Source: Prevotella sp. (GTDB taxonomy: Bacteria; Bacteroidota; Bacteroidia; Bacteroidales; Bacteroidaceae). From it: DNA of 64,000 bases. Positions 44,162 through 52,115 of the stretch are shown here, in pieces. The stretch spans positions 1-64,000 of the forward strand of contig JAFTGB010000027.1 of assembly GCA_017458125.1 (NCBI GenBank), written 5' to 3'. The notes below the pieces were generated by a model. It made no database searches and was not told where the DNA came from. It worked only from the letters and a program-made list of their open reading frames with translations. Made by a program: the position numbers and the translations under genes. Each line of letters begins with the position of its first letter. Positions within the stretch are counted from its first letter, which is position 1.

Positions 44162-44489
44162 AGACGACATCCTGCTGAAGGCGTTCTTTCAGCAGGCCGC
44201 ACAGCAACAGATAGCGGACGAGGGCTTCACGGAACGTGTGATGCAACGGCTGCCACGGTCGGAATACAATCTGCGGCGCTTCAACCGCCTGTGGACGGCG
44301 TTCTGTGTGGCGGTGTTTGCCGTGTTGTTTGTGGTTTTCCGCGGATGGGAACTGCTGGCCGTCCAGTTGGAAGTGCTGCTGCGCACGCTGCCGACCTATA
44401 TGTTCAGCATCAATCCCTTGCTGTTGGCCACCACCCTCTTTGGCCTGTTGTTCGTAGGGGTGGGCGAGGTTTATTTACGTGAAAAGTGA
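44148..44489 (+). CDS. DUF5056-like membrane protein, possible anti-sigma factor
   Basis: A 113-residue protein with a cytoplasmic N-terminus (1-50, with FTERVMQRLP resembling the DUF5056 start) and two membrane helices (about 50-70 and 85-108). Overlap with the sigma gene and this topology suggest an anti-sigma role, but no zinc-binding motif of classical anti-sigma factors is present. Confidence 0.68.
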   Translation: MTEDRDDILLKAFFQQAAQQQIADEGFTERVMQRLPRSEYNLRRFNRLWTAFCVAVFAVLFVVFRGWELLAVQLEVLLRTLPTYMFSINPLLLATTLFGLLFVGVGEVYLREK

Positions 44490-44498
44490 ACTCGCGCT

Positions 44499-46580
44499 TC
44501 ACTTGTCAAAGAGTCCATAGGTGGTGCGCAGCACGCGGAACTCGGTGCGGCGGTTCATCTGGTTGCACTCCTCCTGTATCTTCTCGTCGGGTTGCGCCTT
44601 GATGAACTCCTCGGTCAGCACATCGTTCTCGTTGAGGAAGGGGTATTTCTCTGCCACCTTGCGCCTGATAGTCTTAGGTTTCTCCTTGCCGTAGCCCACG
44701 GGAGTCAGACGGTCTGCCTTGATGCCGTGGTCTATCAGGTATCTGACGACCGACTCGGCACGCCGTTGCGACAGCCGTTTGTTGTACTCCGCCGAGCCGC
44801 GGTAGTCGGTGTGTGCCGACAGCTCGATGGTCACGTTGGGGTTTTCCTCCAACAGTTTTACTAATTGGTCTAAGGCTTCGGTAGACTCAGGACGCAGCGT
44901 GGCCTTGTCGAAGTCGTAGAAAATGTTGTCAATCAGCACAGGAGCCATGATGTTGGCCAGTTCAAATTGCAGGACGTACTCCTGCGACTCCTTCACCGGT
45001 TCCACACGCAACTGCTCCTGATGGTTCAGGAATCCCTTGCATGTACCGAGCAGCACGTAGTCTACGCCGGGCTTGATTTGCTGTGTGAACGAGCCGTCGC
45101 CCTTGACGCTCAGCTTCAGGTTGGTGCCGTCGTTGCCCACTAAGTAGACCAGTGCTGAGGGCAGTTCGTAGCCGTCTTTCTCGTACACCCAGCCTTTGAC
45201 GGTCTGCACAATCTCAGGGTTATAGAACGAGTAGATGTGGTCCCAACCCTTGCCGTCACCACGGTTGCTGCAGAAGTAGCCTTGGTTCTTCATGCCCTCG
45301 AAGGTCATGCCGAAGTCGTCGCCTTGCGAGTTGAGCGGGTAGCCGGGATGCTTGATAAGTGAAGAGTTAAGAGTGAAGAGTGAAGAATTTGCTGCCGCCC
45401 TGTCTTTACCGGCTTCAACTTCAGTAGGAAATTCTTCACTCTTCACTCTTAACTCTTCACTTGAAACATAGTAGATGTCCAATCCGCCCATGCCCTCGTG
45501 ACCATTGCTCGAAAAGTAAAGGTCACCGTTGGGACGGAAGGTGGGAAACAGTTCGTCGCCTGGTGTGTTGATGGGTGCGCCGACGTTCTCGACACCGCCT
45601 AAGGTGCCGCTTGACGTGATGGCTACGCGCCAGATGTCGTAGCCGCCTAAGCCGCCGGGCATGTCGCTCACGAAGTAGAGCCACAGTCCGTCAGGCGACA
45701 CGGCGGGGTGGGCGAAAGCCGACAGCGTGTCGCGGGTCAGTTTCAGTTCCGTCGCCTTGCTCCATGCAGCGTCCGACCGCTGGCTGGTGGCGATGGTGGC
45801 ATAGCGCGGGTAGGCAGGGTCGGTCTTGCACAGTGTCAGATACATCGTTCTGCCGTCGGGCGAGAACGAGCATGCTCCCTCGTCGTAGTCGCTGTTCAGC
45901 TCGGAGTCTATCACCTCCGGGCGCTGCCATTTGCCTTTCTCGTCTTTCGTGGCTACAAAGATGTCGGCATTCTTCGTACCCGTGATGCCGCTGTACTCGT
46001 CGCCCTTGGCCTGGTTGCGCGTCGAAGTGAAGAACAGTTGGTTGTGCTCCTCGCCAGCCAGCATGGGCGAGTAGTCGGCACGGCGCGAGTTGAACAGGTT
46101 CTCGCGCTTCACGGTGTAGTCCGACCCATCCTTCTTCCATTGCGGAGCCTGCTGGGCCGAGCGTAGCCCTACCAAAGCTAACGGGTGTCCGGGCACGGAG
46201 TCGAGCATCGCTTGGAACTGCTTGGCGGCCTCTTTGTACTGGCCGTTCTTCATCAGCTGCTGGGCTAACCGCAGGTGGGTCAGCGAGTCGGTCTGCTTAT
46301 ATCGGATAGCATTGTTGTAGGCGGCGATGGCCTTCTGCGTGTAGTTGATGCGGCGATAGCAGTCGGCCATCTTCAGTGCGCGCTGTCCGCGCAGCGTGCG
46401 CTCCTTGGCCGGCGTCTGCGAGTAGGCCCTGCGATACTGTGTGGCAGCATCGAAGTATTCGCCCAAAGCATAGAACTTGTCACCTTTCTTCATGGCTTGT
46501 TCGGCCCCGCAGCTGCTGAGGAGCACGGTGCTGACCATTATATATATAATAAGGTGTAGGTTCTTTTGCATACCATTCAT
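44499..46580 (-). CDS. porE: PorE-like T9SS lipoprotein (TPR-PD40-OmpA)
   Basis: A 693-residue lipoprotein (lipobox LLSSCGAE). It has N-terminal TPRs (about 25-135), PD40/WD40 beta-propeller repeats (SFSPDGRTMYLT, AVSPDGLWLYFVSDMPGG, TFRPNGDLYFSSNG), a carboxypeptidase-regulatory-like domain (VKGWVYEKDGYELPSALVYL) and a C-terminal OmpA peptidoglycan-binding domain (FDKATLRPES...HTDYRGSAEYNKRLSQRRA). This is the layout of PorE, which anchors the type IX secretion system to peptidoglycan. About 36 residues in the propeller (SSEELRVKSEEFP...NSSLFTLNSS) come from a perfect hairpin insertion. An alternative start is ATG 46571. Confidence 0.85.
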   Translation of the reverse strand: MNGMQKNLHLIIYIMVSTVLLSSCGAEQAMKKGDKFYALGEYFDAATQYRRAYSQTPAKERTLRGQRALKMADCYRRINYTQKAIAAYNNAIRYKQTDSLTHLRLAQQLMKNGQYKEAAKQFQAMLDSVPGHPLALVGLRSAQQAPQWKKDGSDYTVKRENLFNSRRADYSPMLAGEEHNQLFFTSTRNQAKGDEYSGITGTKNADIFVATKDEKGKWQRPEVIDSELNSDYDEGACSFSPDGRTMYLTLCKTDPAYPRYATIATSQRSDAAWSKATELKLTRDTLSAFAHPAVSPDGLWLYFVSDMPGGLGGYDIWRVAITSSGTLGGVENVGAPINTPGDELFPTFRPNGDLYFSSNGHEGMGGLDIYYVSSEELRVKSEEFPTEVEAGKDRAAANSSLFTLNSSLIKHPGYPLNSQGDDFGMTFEGMKNQGYFCSNRGDGKGWDHIYSFYNPEIVQTVKGWVYEKDGYELPSALVYLVGNDGTNLKLSVKGDGSFTQQIKPGVDYVLLGTCKGFLNHQEQLRVEPVKESQEYVLQFELANIMAPVLIDNIFYDFDKATLRPESTEALDQLVKLLEENPNVTIELSAHTDYRGSAEYNKRLSQRRAESVVRYLIDHGIKADRLTPVGYGKEKPKTIRRKVAEKYPFLNENDVLTEEFIKAQPDEKIQEECNQMNRRTEFRVLRTTYGLFDK
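45357..45462. repeat. 106-bp hairpin insertion inside the PorE-like gene
   Basis: A perfect 34-bp inverted repeat (45357-45390 and 45429-45462) made of AGTGAAGAGT-type units encloses a 38-base core beginning GCTGCCGCCCTGTC. The whole element is read through in frame. Confidence 0.95.
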
Positions 46581-46601
46581 AATAACGGAATAGTTGGCGG
46601 T

Positions 46602-48494
46602 TTATTGCTTCTTGCCTCCTTCTCCCTCTTTCTTCTTGCCTTTTGCCTCTTGCTTCTTATCGTCTGGAGCAATGGTGATGCGGCGGTTGGTGGGGTCGGT
46701 CATGACATCGTTGACGATGGTTGTCACCTGCTGCTTCAGTTCGCTGATGAATTGTCCGGCATCGTATGTCTGGTGCTCAATGTCGCGCAGCTTCTTCTCC
46801 CAGATGCCCGTCAGTTCACAGCTCTTGAGCAAGTCTTCGCGGATGAGGTCTATCAGCTCGATACCCGTGGGGGTCGCTACTAAGCGCTTACGCTCACGGC
46901 GGATGTAGTGGCGCTTGAACAGCGTCTCGATGATGCTGGCACGGCTTGAGGGACGCCCTATGCCGTTCTCCTTCATGGCGGCGCGCAGCGTTTCGTCCTC
47001 CACAAACTTGCCCGCCGTCTCCATGGCGCGCAGCAGTGAGGCCTCGTTGTAGTAGGCGGGTGGTGTGGTCATCTTTTCTGTCAGCGTGGGCGTGTGGTCG
47101 CCGCTCTCGCCTTTGACGAAGGTGGGCAGGGTGCGCTCTTCGTCGTCTTTGTCTGGCTTTTCCGGATTTTCCGGGCTTTCCGGAACCTTGACTCTCACCA
47201 CGCGCCATCCCGGATCCAGTATCTCCTTGCCTGTCACCTTGAATTCAATGCCGTCCACCTCGCCCAGTACCGTGGTGGTCGAGAACTTGCAGTCGGGCAG
47301 GAAGACGCCGATGAAGCGGCGGGCCACCAGGTCATAGACGTTGCGTTCGGCATCGCTGAGCCCTTGGGGGATGACACCTGTGGGGATGATGGCATGGTGG
47401 TCGGTGACCTTCGACGTGTCAAAGACGCGCTTCGACTTCCTGAGCGCCTTGCCGCCGATGGGCTTGATGAGCGCGGCATACGGTGCCACGCCGCTAAACT
47501 TGGTCTGGTAGAGTCCGTTCAGCGTCGGTGGACACTTGGGGTAGATGTCGTCCGACAGGTACTGCGTGTCCACGCGTGGATAGGTGGTGTACTTGCGCTC
47601 ATAGAGTGCCTGAATCAGGTTGAGCGTCATCTCGGCAGAATAGCCGAACTTACGGTTGCAGTCTACCTGCAACGATGTCAGGTCGTAGAGCTGGGGCGGC
47701 TGTTCCTTGCCCTCTTTCTTCTCAACCTTAGTGACGGTGAACGGCTTGCCTTCAATGGTCTTGAAAGCCTCTTCGCCCTCTTCTTTCTTGGTGAACTTGC
47801 CTTTCGTTGCCGTAAACGTGGTGTCGCGATAGACGGTGGCCAGCACCCAGTAGGGCTCGGGCTTGAAGTTGTCTATCTCCTTCTGGCGGTTGACGATGAG
47901 GGCCAGCGTCGGCGTCTGCACACGACCTATCGACAGCACCTGCCTGTTCTGGCCGTACTTCAGCGTGTAGAGGCGGGTGCAGTTCATGCCCAACAGCCAG
48001 TCGCCGATGGCACGGGACAGGCCTGCCATGTAGAGTGGCTGGTAGTCTTGCTGGTCTTTCAGGTTTTGGAAACCCTCGCGGATGGCCTCGTCGGTCATCG
48101 ACGATATCCACAGTCTGCTTACCGGGCACTTGGCGCCGGCTTTCTGCATCACCCATCGCTGAATGAGTTCACCTTCCTGTCCGGCGTCACCGCAGTTGAC
48201 GATACGCTCGGCCTGCTGCATGAGCCGCTCGATGACGGCGAACTGCTTCTTGATGCCTTGGTCGTCGATGAGTTTAATGCCAAAGCGCTCGGGAATCATA
48301 GGCAACTGGGTCAGGTTCCACTGCCGCCACATCGGCGTGTAGTCGTGAGGCTCCTTCAGCGTGCACAGGTGGCCGAACGTCCATGTCACTTGGAACCCGT
48401 TGCCTTCCATATACCCGTCGTGCGACGACGTTGCGCCGATAATCCGTGCAATGTCGCGTGCCACGCTGGGTTTCTCTGCTATACATACTATCAT
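46602..48494 (-). CDS. topB: DNA topoisomerase III (type IA)
   Basis: A 630-residue type IA topoisomerase: Toprim domain starting IVCIAEKPSVARDIARIIG, the GDAGQEGELIQRW metal-binding segment, and the catalytic Tyr in RKYTTYPRVDTQYLSDD. It decatenates or relaxes single-stranded DNA junctions. The last 20 residues (DKKQEAKGKKKEGEGGKKQ) are encoded by GGCAAGAAGCAAGAGG-type repeat DNA, like the element before the patatin gene, so the tail is probably not part of the ancestral protein. ATG 48494 is used because the frame upstream enters the -7 element. Confidence 0.94.
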   Translation of the reverse strand: MIVCIAEKPSVARDIARIIGATSSHDGYMEGNGFQVTWTFGHLCTLKEPHDYTPMWRQWNLTQLPMIPERFGIKLIDDQGIKKQFAVIERLMQQAERIVNCGDAGQEGELIQRWVMQKAGAKCPVSRLWISSMTDEAIREGFQNLKDQQDYQPLYMAGLSRAIGDWLLGMNCTRLYTLKYGQNRQVLSIGRVQTPTLALIVNRQKEIDNFKPEPYWVLATVYRDTTFTATKGKFTKKEEGEEAFKTIEGKPFTVTKVEKKEGKEQPPQLYDLTSLQVDCNRKFGYSAEMTLNLIQALYERKYTTYPRVDTQYLSDDIYPKCPPTLNGLYQTKFSGVAPYAALIKPIGGKALRKSKRVFDTSKVTDHHAIIPTGVIPQGLSDAERNVYDLVARRFIGVFLPDCKFSTTTVLGEVDGIEFKVTGKEILDPGWRVVRVKVPESPENPEKPDKDDEERTLPTFVKGESGDHTPTLTEKMTTPPAYYNEASLLRAMETAGKFVEDETLRAAMKENGIGRPSSRASIIETLFKRHYIRRERKRLVATPTGIELIDLIREDLLKSCELTGIWEKKLRDIEHQTYDAGQFISELKQQVTTIVNDVMTDPTNRRITIAPDDKKQEAKGKKKEGEGGKKQ

Positions 48495-48503
48495 AACTGG
48501 CTG

Positions 48504-48511
48504 CAAAGGTA
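48504..48511 (-). promoter_or_regulatory. -7 promoter element of topB
   Basis: CAAAGGTA reads TACCTTTG on the - strand, 9 bases before the topB start codon. Confidence 0.65.
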
Positions 48512-48578
48512 CAAAGAATTTAGGATAAAAAGTGTAAAGCGGCGAAAAAACATCCGTGGCGTCAACGAACGGCTTTCC

Positions 48579-49661
48579 TTATTCGTTCACGTTACAGATT
48601 TGTGCAGCCAAGGTGTTCATCTCCAAACATCGTGCCCGCATATTCTCCAGTTTCTCGTTCTGCCAAGGGTAGGGTGCCAACAGCAGCAGACGCCCCTCGG
48701 CACAGGCTATCAGATAGCGTGGCTTGGGTTTGAAAAAGGGTGGAAAACCTTTCAGCAGGAGTACAATCAGCGGGATGTTTTGTTCCATGCATGCTGTCGT
48801 GATGATTTGTTCGCCGGGACTGATGCTGGGCGAGACGATGACAGCACCTTTCTGTCCTGCGGCCAGAAAGTACAGCTTTCGCTGCTCAATCTCGTTGGGG
48901 TAGAGGTGTCGCGAGCACTGCACCTGCAGCTTGACGGGGGAAGCAAGCAACGAAAGGTTTCCCATGGCGGTCATCGTTCTCCCCGCCACGATGACGTTGT
49001 CCACGGGTTTGAACATGCCAGGGTAGTCGCGTTTCAGCAGCAGGCGCCGAGGGTTGTCGTCCAGATAGGCCAGCATGCGGTTCAGCTGGCCAGCGTGGCG
49101 TAGCAGGCGGTCGTGGTAGCCCCGCTCCCATAGGGCGCCAGGCTGTTGGAGCCGCGGTGCCGCCTGCAACGGTGTTGCAGTGTACGGTGCCGCCTTAGTC
49201 CCCGTCCCCGCACGCTGCGACATTGTCGCAGTCTTCTGGGCAGTCTTTATCACCCCCAGCGCTCTGGCCGCCTTATGCGTGCCAGCCTTGAAGCCTTTGA
49301 TGACTGCTCCAAGGTGGCAGTCCATCCGCTCATGCACAAAGAGCACGCCGTGGATATGGTCGGGCATGATGCAAAGCTTCATCACCTCTACCTTCGGGTA
49401 GTATTGAGGAATGCCCATCCAGCACGCTCTGACCTTCTCGCCCAAAGCAGACAGCACTACGGCAGGGCGTTCAGCCCCCTCGGTCGCGTCGGCCTTCCCC
49501 GTCAGTGTACCTAACAGCGGCCTCCTGCCTTCTGTCACTATGGTTATCATGTAAATGCCGCGGTCAGCGTAGTCATTGTGTTCGCTGCGCCGCTTCATCG
49601 ATGCCACCTTCTGCTGTTTCATCGACCATGCTCTGCTTTGTTCGTTGCGGAAGATTTCCAT
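48579..49661 (-). CDS. RAYT-type Y1 transposase fused to a DprA-like domain
   Basis: A 360-residue protein in two parts. Residues about 30-220 are a REP-associated tyrosine transposase: HUH motif MPDHIHGVLFV, then LWERGYHDRLLRHAGQLNRMLAYLDDNPRR with the likely nucleophilic Tyr in GYHD. Residues about 220-360 form a Rossmann-type region (KLYFLAAGQKGAVIVSPSISPGEQ..., ACAEGRLLLLAPYPW) resembling DprA/SMF. Between the HUH motif and the Tyr lies an extra 45-residue segment encoded by DNA with two hairpins (49164-49180 and 49215-49231). Such enzymes process REP palindromes. The stop lies in a window full of palindromic repeats. Confidence 0.82.
   Translation of the reverse strand: MEIFRNEQSRAWSMKQQKVASMKRRSEHNDYADRGIYMITIVTEGRRPLLGTLTGKADATEGAERPAVVLSALGEKVRACWMGIPQYYPKVEVMKLCIMPDHIHGVLFVHERMDCHLGAVIKGFKAGTHKAARALGVIKTAQKTATMSQRAGTGTKAAPYTATPLQAAPRLQQPGALWERGYHDRLLRHAGQLNRMLAYLDDNPRRLLLKRDYPGMFKPVDNVIVAGRTMTAMGNLSLLASPVKLQVQCSRHLYPNEIEQRKLYFLAAGQKGAVIVSPSISPGEQIITTACMEQNIPLIVLLLKGFPPFFKPKPRYLIACAEGRLLLLAPYPWQNEKLENMRARCLEMNTLAAQICNVNE
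49164..49231. repeat. Two REP-like hairpins inside the RAYT gene
   Basis: CTGCAAC-GGT-GTTGCAG (49164-49180) and CTGCGAC-ATT-GTCGCAG (49215-49231): perfect 7-bp arms, 3-base loops, related sequences 34 bases apart. They are translated in the spacer between the catalytic motifs. Confidence 0.85.
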
Positions 49662-49670
49662 CGGCTCGTC

Positions 49671-50828
49671 TTACCGGTTGGAGGCTGACAGGTGTTTTCT
49701 GAAAAACTCCAACGCGCGGCGCTGAGCCTCGCGGGGACAGCTGTGGGGCATGTCCCACAATTCGGTGACCAGCCGGTCGCCGACGTGCTGGCTGTCCCAG
49801 ACGTCGTGCATGATGCGGAAGGCTTTTTCTACACCGGCAACGGGAAACAGCTTGTCCTGCGCGCCGTTGATGAAAAGCATGGCGGAGGGACAGGCCAGAC
49901 TGGCCACATGGGGATAGTCCAACCAGCGGCGCAAGCCGGGGAAGCAGTTGGCGAAACCGCCATTCTCGGTACGCTTGTACTTGAACGACATCTGCTCGTC
50001 CGTCGTCACCATCCAGCAGATGGGCACGGCAGCGCGTATGCGGTCGCTGAGGGCTGCCAGCATCCAGGCACGGTAGGCTCCCATGGACCATCCCGTGCAG
50101 CCTATGCGCTGCGGGTCCACCTCGGGCATGGAGGCCAGAAACTCGGTGGCAGCAATGTCGTCGTAGGTCATGTAGGCCGACAGGTCGATGCCGTACATCA
50201 TCATGTTACCGGCTATCATGTCGTAACGCTCGCGCAACGCTCCCTCCTGCTGGCCGCGCTCGCCCCACAGCGGTGCGTCGGTGGAGAGCACGACGAAGCC
50301 GTTCTTGGCCAGGTAGTCGCCGAAGAACTGTCCCTCGTAGCCTGCCAACCACTGTTCTGCGTCGCGGATGACGGTGGAGTCCTCGCAGGCCAGCGGACGT
50401 ATCATCTTCTCCTTGCCGATGAACAGGTGGGCGCCATGGTCGTGCAAGGCGTTGACGGCAGGGAACGGTCCCTTGCCGTCGGGGATGAGGACGTAGGCGG
50501 GCACGGTGTAGTAGCGCGAGAGGCGCAGCTCCAACTTGCGCGCTTTGTAGCCGTCGCGCTGCTCCTCGTAGAGCACGCGTGCCGTGATGCCCTCTGCCGG
50601 TGGCGGCGGGGCGGGCAGCATGCAGTCGAAGACTTTCTGGCGTGCCGTGCGCTTCCACTCGTTGAAGTCGCTGATAGGGCTGTTGCCCCATGCCATGGGG
50701 TAGGTGAGGTCGGCTATGAGCGAGTCGGCATACGTCGGCAGGTTGCGCTTGAACTCATAGCGGTCGCGCTTCTGTGCATTGGCCGTGAGCCCCATAATTA
50801 GGCTCACGGCGATGATGATGTACCGCAT
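49671..50828 (-). CDS. Secreted alpha/beta hydrolase (dienelactone-hydrolase/esterase-like)
   Basis: A 385-residue exported hydrolase with signal peptide (1-18, GLTANA). The nucleophile elbow GCTGWSMGAYRAW (near 245), an NALHDHGAHLFIGKE oxyanion region and the acid/His region FINGAQDKLFPV...MPHSCPREAQ support an active alpha/beta hydrolase of the acetyl-xylan-esterase or dienelactone-hydrolase type. The substrate is probably a glycan ester but cannot be fixed from sequence. Confidence 0.82.
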   Translation of the reverse strand: MRYIIIAVSLIMGLTANAQKRDRYEFKRNLPTYADSLIADLTYPMAWGNSPISDFNEWKRTARQKVFDCMLPAPPPPAEGITARVLYEEQRDGYKARKLELRLSRYYTVPAYVLIPDGKGPFPAVNALHDHGAHLFIGKEKMIRPLACEDSTVIRDAEQWLAGYEGQFFGDYLAKNGFVVLSTDAPLWGERGQQEGALRERYDMIAGNMMMYGIDLSAYMTYDDIAATEFLASMPEVDPQRIGCTGWSMGAYRAWMLAALSDRIRAAVPICWMVTTDEQMSFKYKRTENGGFANCFPGLRRWLDYPHVASLACPSAMLFINGAQDKLFPVAGVEKAFRIMHDVWDSQHVGDRLVTELWDMPHSCPREAQRRALEFFRKHLSASNR

Positions 50829-50861
50829 GCTTATCTATAAATATAAACTATGAACTATAAA
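50829..50861. repeat. Linker repeat (ATAAACTATGAACTATAAACTA)
   Basis: CTATAAA/CTATGAA units between cydB and the hydrolase gene; the reverse complement of the unit type seen at 4815-4852. Confidence 0.75.
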
Positions 50862-52085
50862 CTAATAAGCGTGTCCGTCGGCAATCTCCTTGCTGTCTAA
50901 CTTCTTGCGGTCGATGGCGCGCCAGGCGTAGACAATGTAAGCCAGCACGAAAGGCACCAGCAGGCTGACCCAGAACATGGTGCGCAAGGTGAACTCCGAA
51001 GAGCAGGAGTTGATGATGGTCAGCGACGATTGCAGGTCGGCAGTCGAGGGATAGTAGGCGGTGTGGCTCCAGCCGGCAAGGAGCAGCAGGGAGAGCACGG
51101 TGACGACTACGCCGGCACCGGCGTACCAGATGCCTTTGTCCTGCTCGTCCTTACGCCATACGGCAATGCCGATGCCCCAGAGCACGCTGACGATGCCAAA
51201 CAGCAGGAAGCACAGCACGTAAGGCATGTCGAGCATGTTGTTCAGGTACTTCATCGGCTCCACGACGATGGTGCCCTCGGCGGTATAGGCATAGCCGTCC
51301 TTCAGCAGCAGATGTATTAAATAGGTAACAAAGAACAGCAGGAAAGGCACGGCATTGGCAAGCACCAGACGTGGTGTGCGCTGGCGGATAGTCTCATCGT
51401 TGACATTGTTGGCGACATAGAGGATGCCCAGCACGCGTGCCAGAAACACGACCGCCAGTCCGAAGATGAGCACCCACGGGTTGAGCAGGGCGTCCAGACC
51501 GTGCGATGCATTGGCCCAGCGCGAGATGACTACGTTTGACGATGGGACCATTTCACTACTTGACAACCCGGCGGCAGCTAAGTTGTCCAATGGTGAAATG
51601 GTGAAATTGTCCAATTGTGAAATGGTGAAATTGTCAAATTGTACGATGAAGTTGCTGCCCTCAAAGAACGTGGCTACGGCACCGCCTAAGAGCAGCGGTC
51701 CTAACAGGCCGTTGAGCACTAAGAAGAACTGGAACGTGCGTGGCCCGAGGAAATTGCCTAACTTGTTCTGGAACTCGTAGCTGACGGCCTGTAGCACGAA
51801 GGTGAAGAGAATAATCATCCAGAGCCAGTAGGCTCCGCCGAAGCTGGTGGAATAGAACAGGGGGAAGGAGGCGAAGAATGCACCGCCGAAGGTAACCAGC
51901 GTGGTGAACGTGAACTCCCACTTGCGTCCTGTCGAGTTGATGACCAGCCTTTTGCCGTCCTCCGTGCCGCCTAACGAGTTAAGACACGCGTTGGCTCCCT
52001 GGACAAACAGCAGGAACACCAGCAAGGCACCCAGCAGCGACACGATGAACCACCAGTAATGTTGCAAAAAATCGTATGTAATCAT
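50862..52085 (-). CDS. cydB: Cytochrome bd oxidase subunit II
   Basis: A 407-residue CydB with eight or nine membrane helices, opening YDFLQHYWWFIVSLLGALLVFLLFVQGA. It supports the heme-bearing CydA in the high-affinity quinol oxidase, which protects anaerobes in trace oxygen. Residues about 145-183 (NFIVQFDNFTISQLDNFTIS...) are an in-frame low-complexity insertion in an extramembrane loop. Its start is 30 bases after cydA. Confidence 0.95.
   Translation of the reverse strand: MITYDFLQHYWWFIVSLLGALLVFLLFVQGANACLNSLGGTEDGKRLVINSTGRKWEFTFTTLVTFGGAFFASFPLFYSTSFGGAYWLWMIILFTFVLQAVSYEFQNKLGNFLGPRTFQFFLVLNGLLGPLLLGGAVATFFEGSNFIVQFDNFTISQLDNFTISPLDNLAAAGLSSSEMVPSSNVVISRWANASHGLDALLNPWVLIFGLAVVFLARVLGILYVANNVNDETIRQRTPRLVLANAVPFLLFFVTYLIHLLLKDGYAYTAEGTIVVEPMKYLNNMLDMPYVLCFLLFGIVSVLWGIGIAVWRKDEQDKGIWYAGAGVVVTVLSLLLLAGWSHTAYYPSTADLQSSLTIINSCSSEFTLRTMFWVSLLVPFVLAYIVYAWRAIDRKKLDSKEIADGHAY
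51538..51652. repeat. Low-complexity insertion inside cydB
   Basis: On the coding strand CAATTTCACCATTTCAC and CAATTGGACAA units repeat about five times, followed by TTAGCTGCCGCC and a diverged reverse copy (TCAAGTAGTGAAATGG). The GCTGCCGCC core is shared with the element in the PorE-like gene. Confidence 0.8.
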
Positions 52086-52115
52086 AACTATAAACTCTTA
52101 ACTATGAACTCTAAA
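52086..52115. repeat. Linker repeat between cydA and cydB
   Basis: ACTATAAACTCTTAACTATGAACTCTAAACTATGAAC, units of CTATRAA and CTCTTAA, extending a few bases into the end of cydA. Confidence 0.7.

Noticed and set aside
48579..49661. Insertion sequence of the IS200/IS605 type
   Set aside because: No paired end hairpins at IS200-like distances and no TnpB; the motifs fit the RAYT group better and the C-terminal domain is extra.
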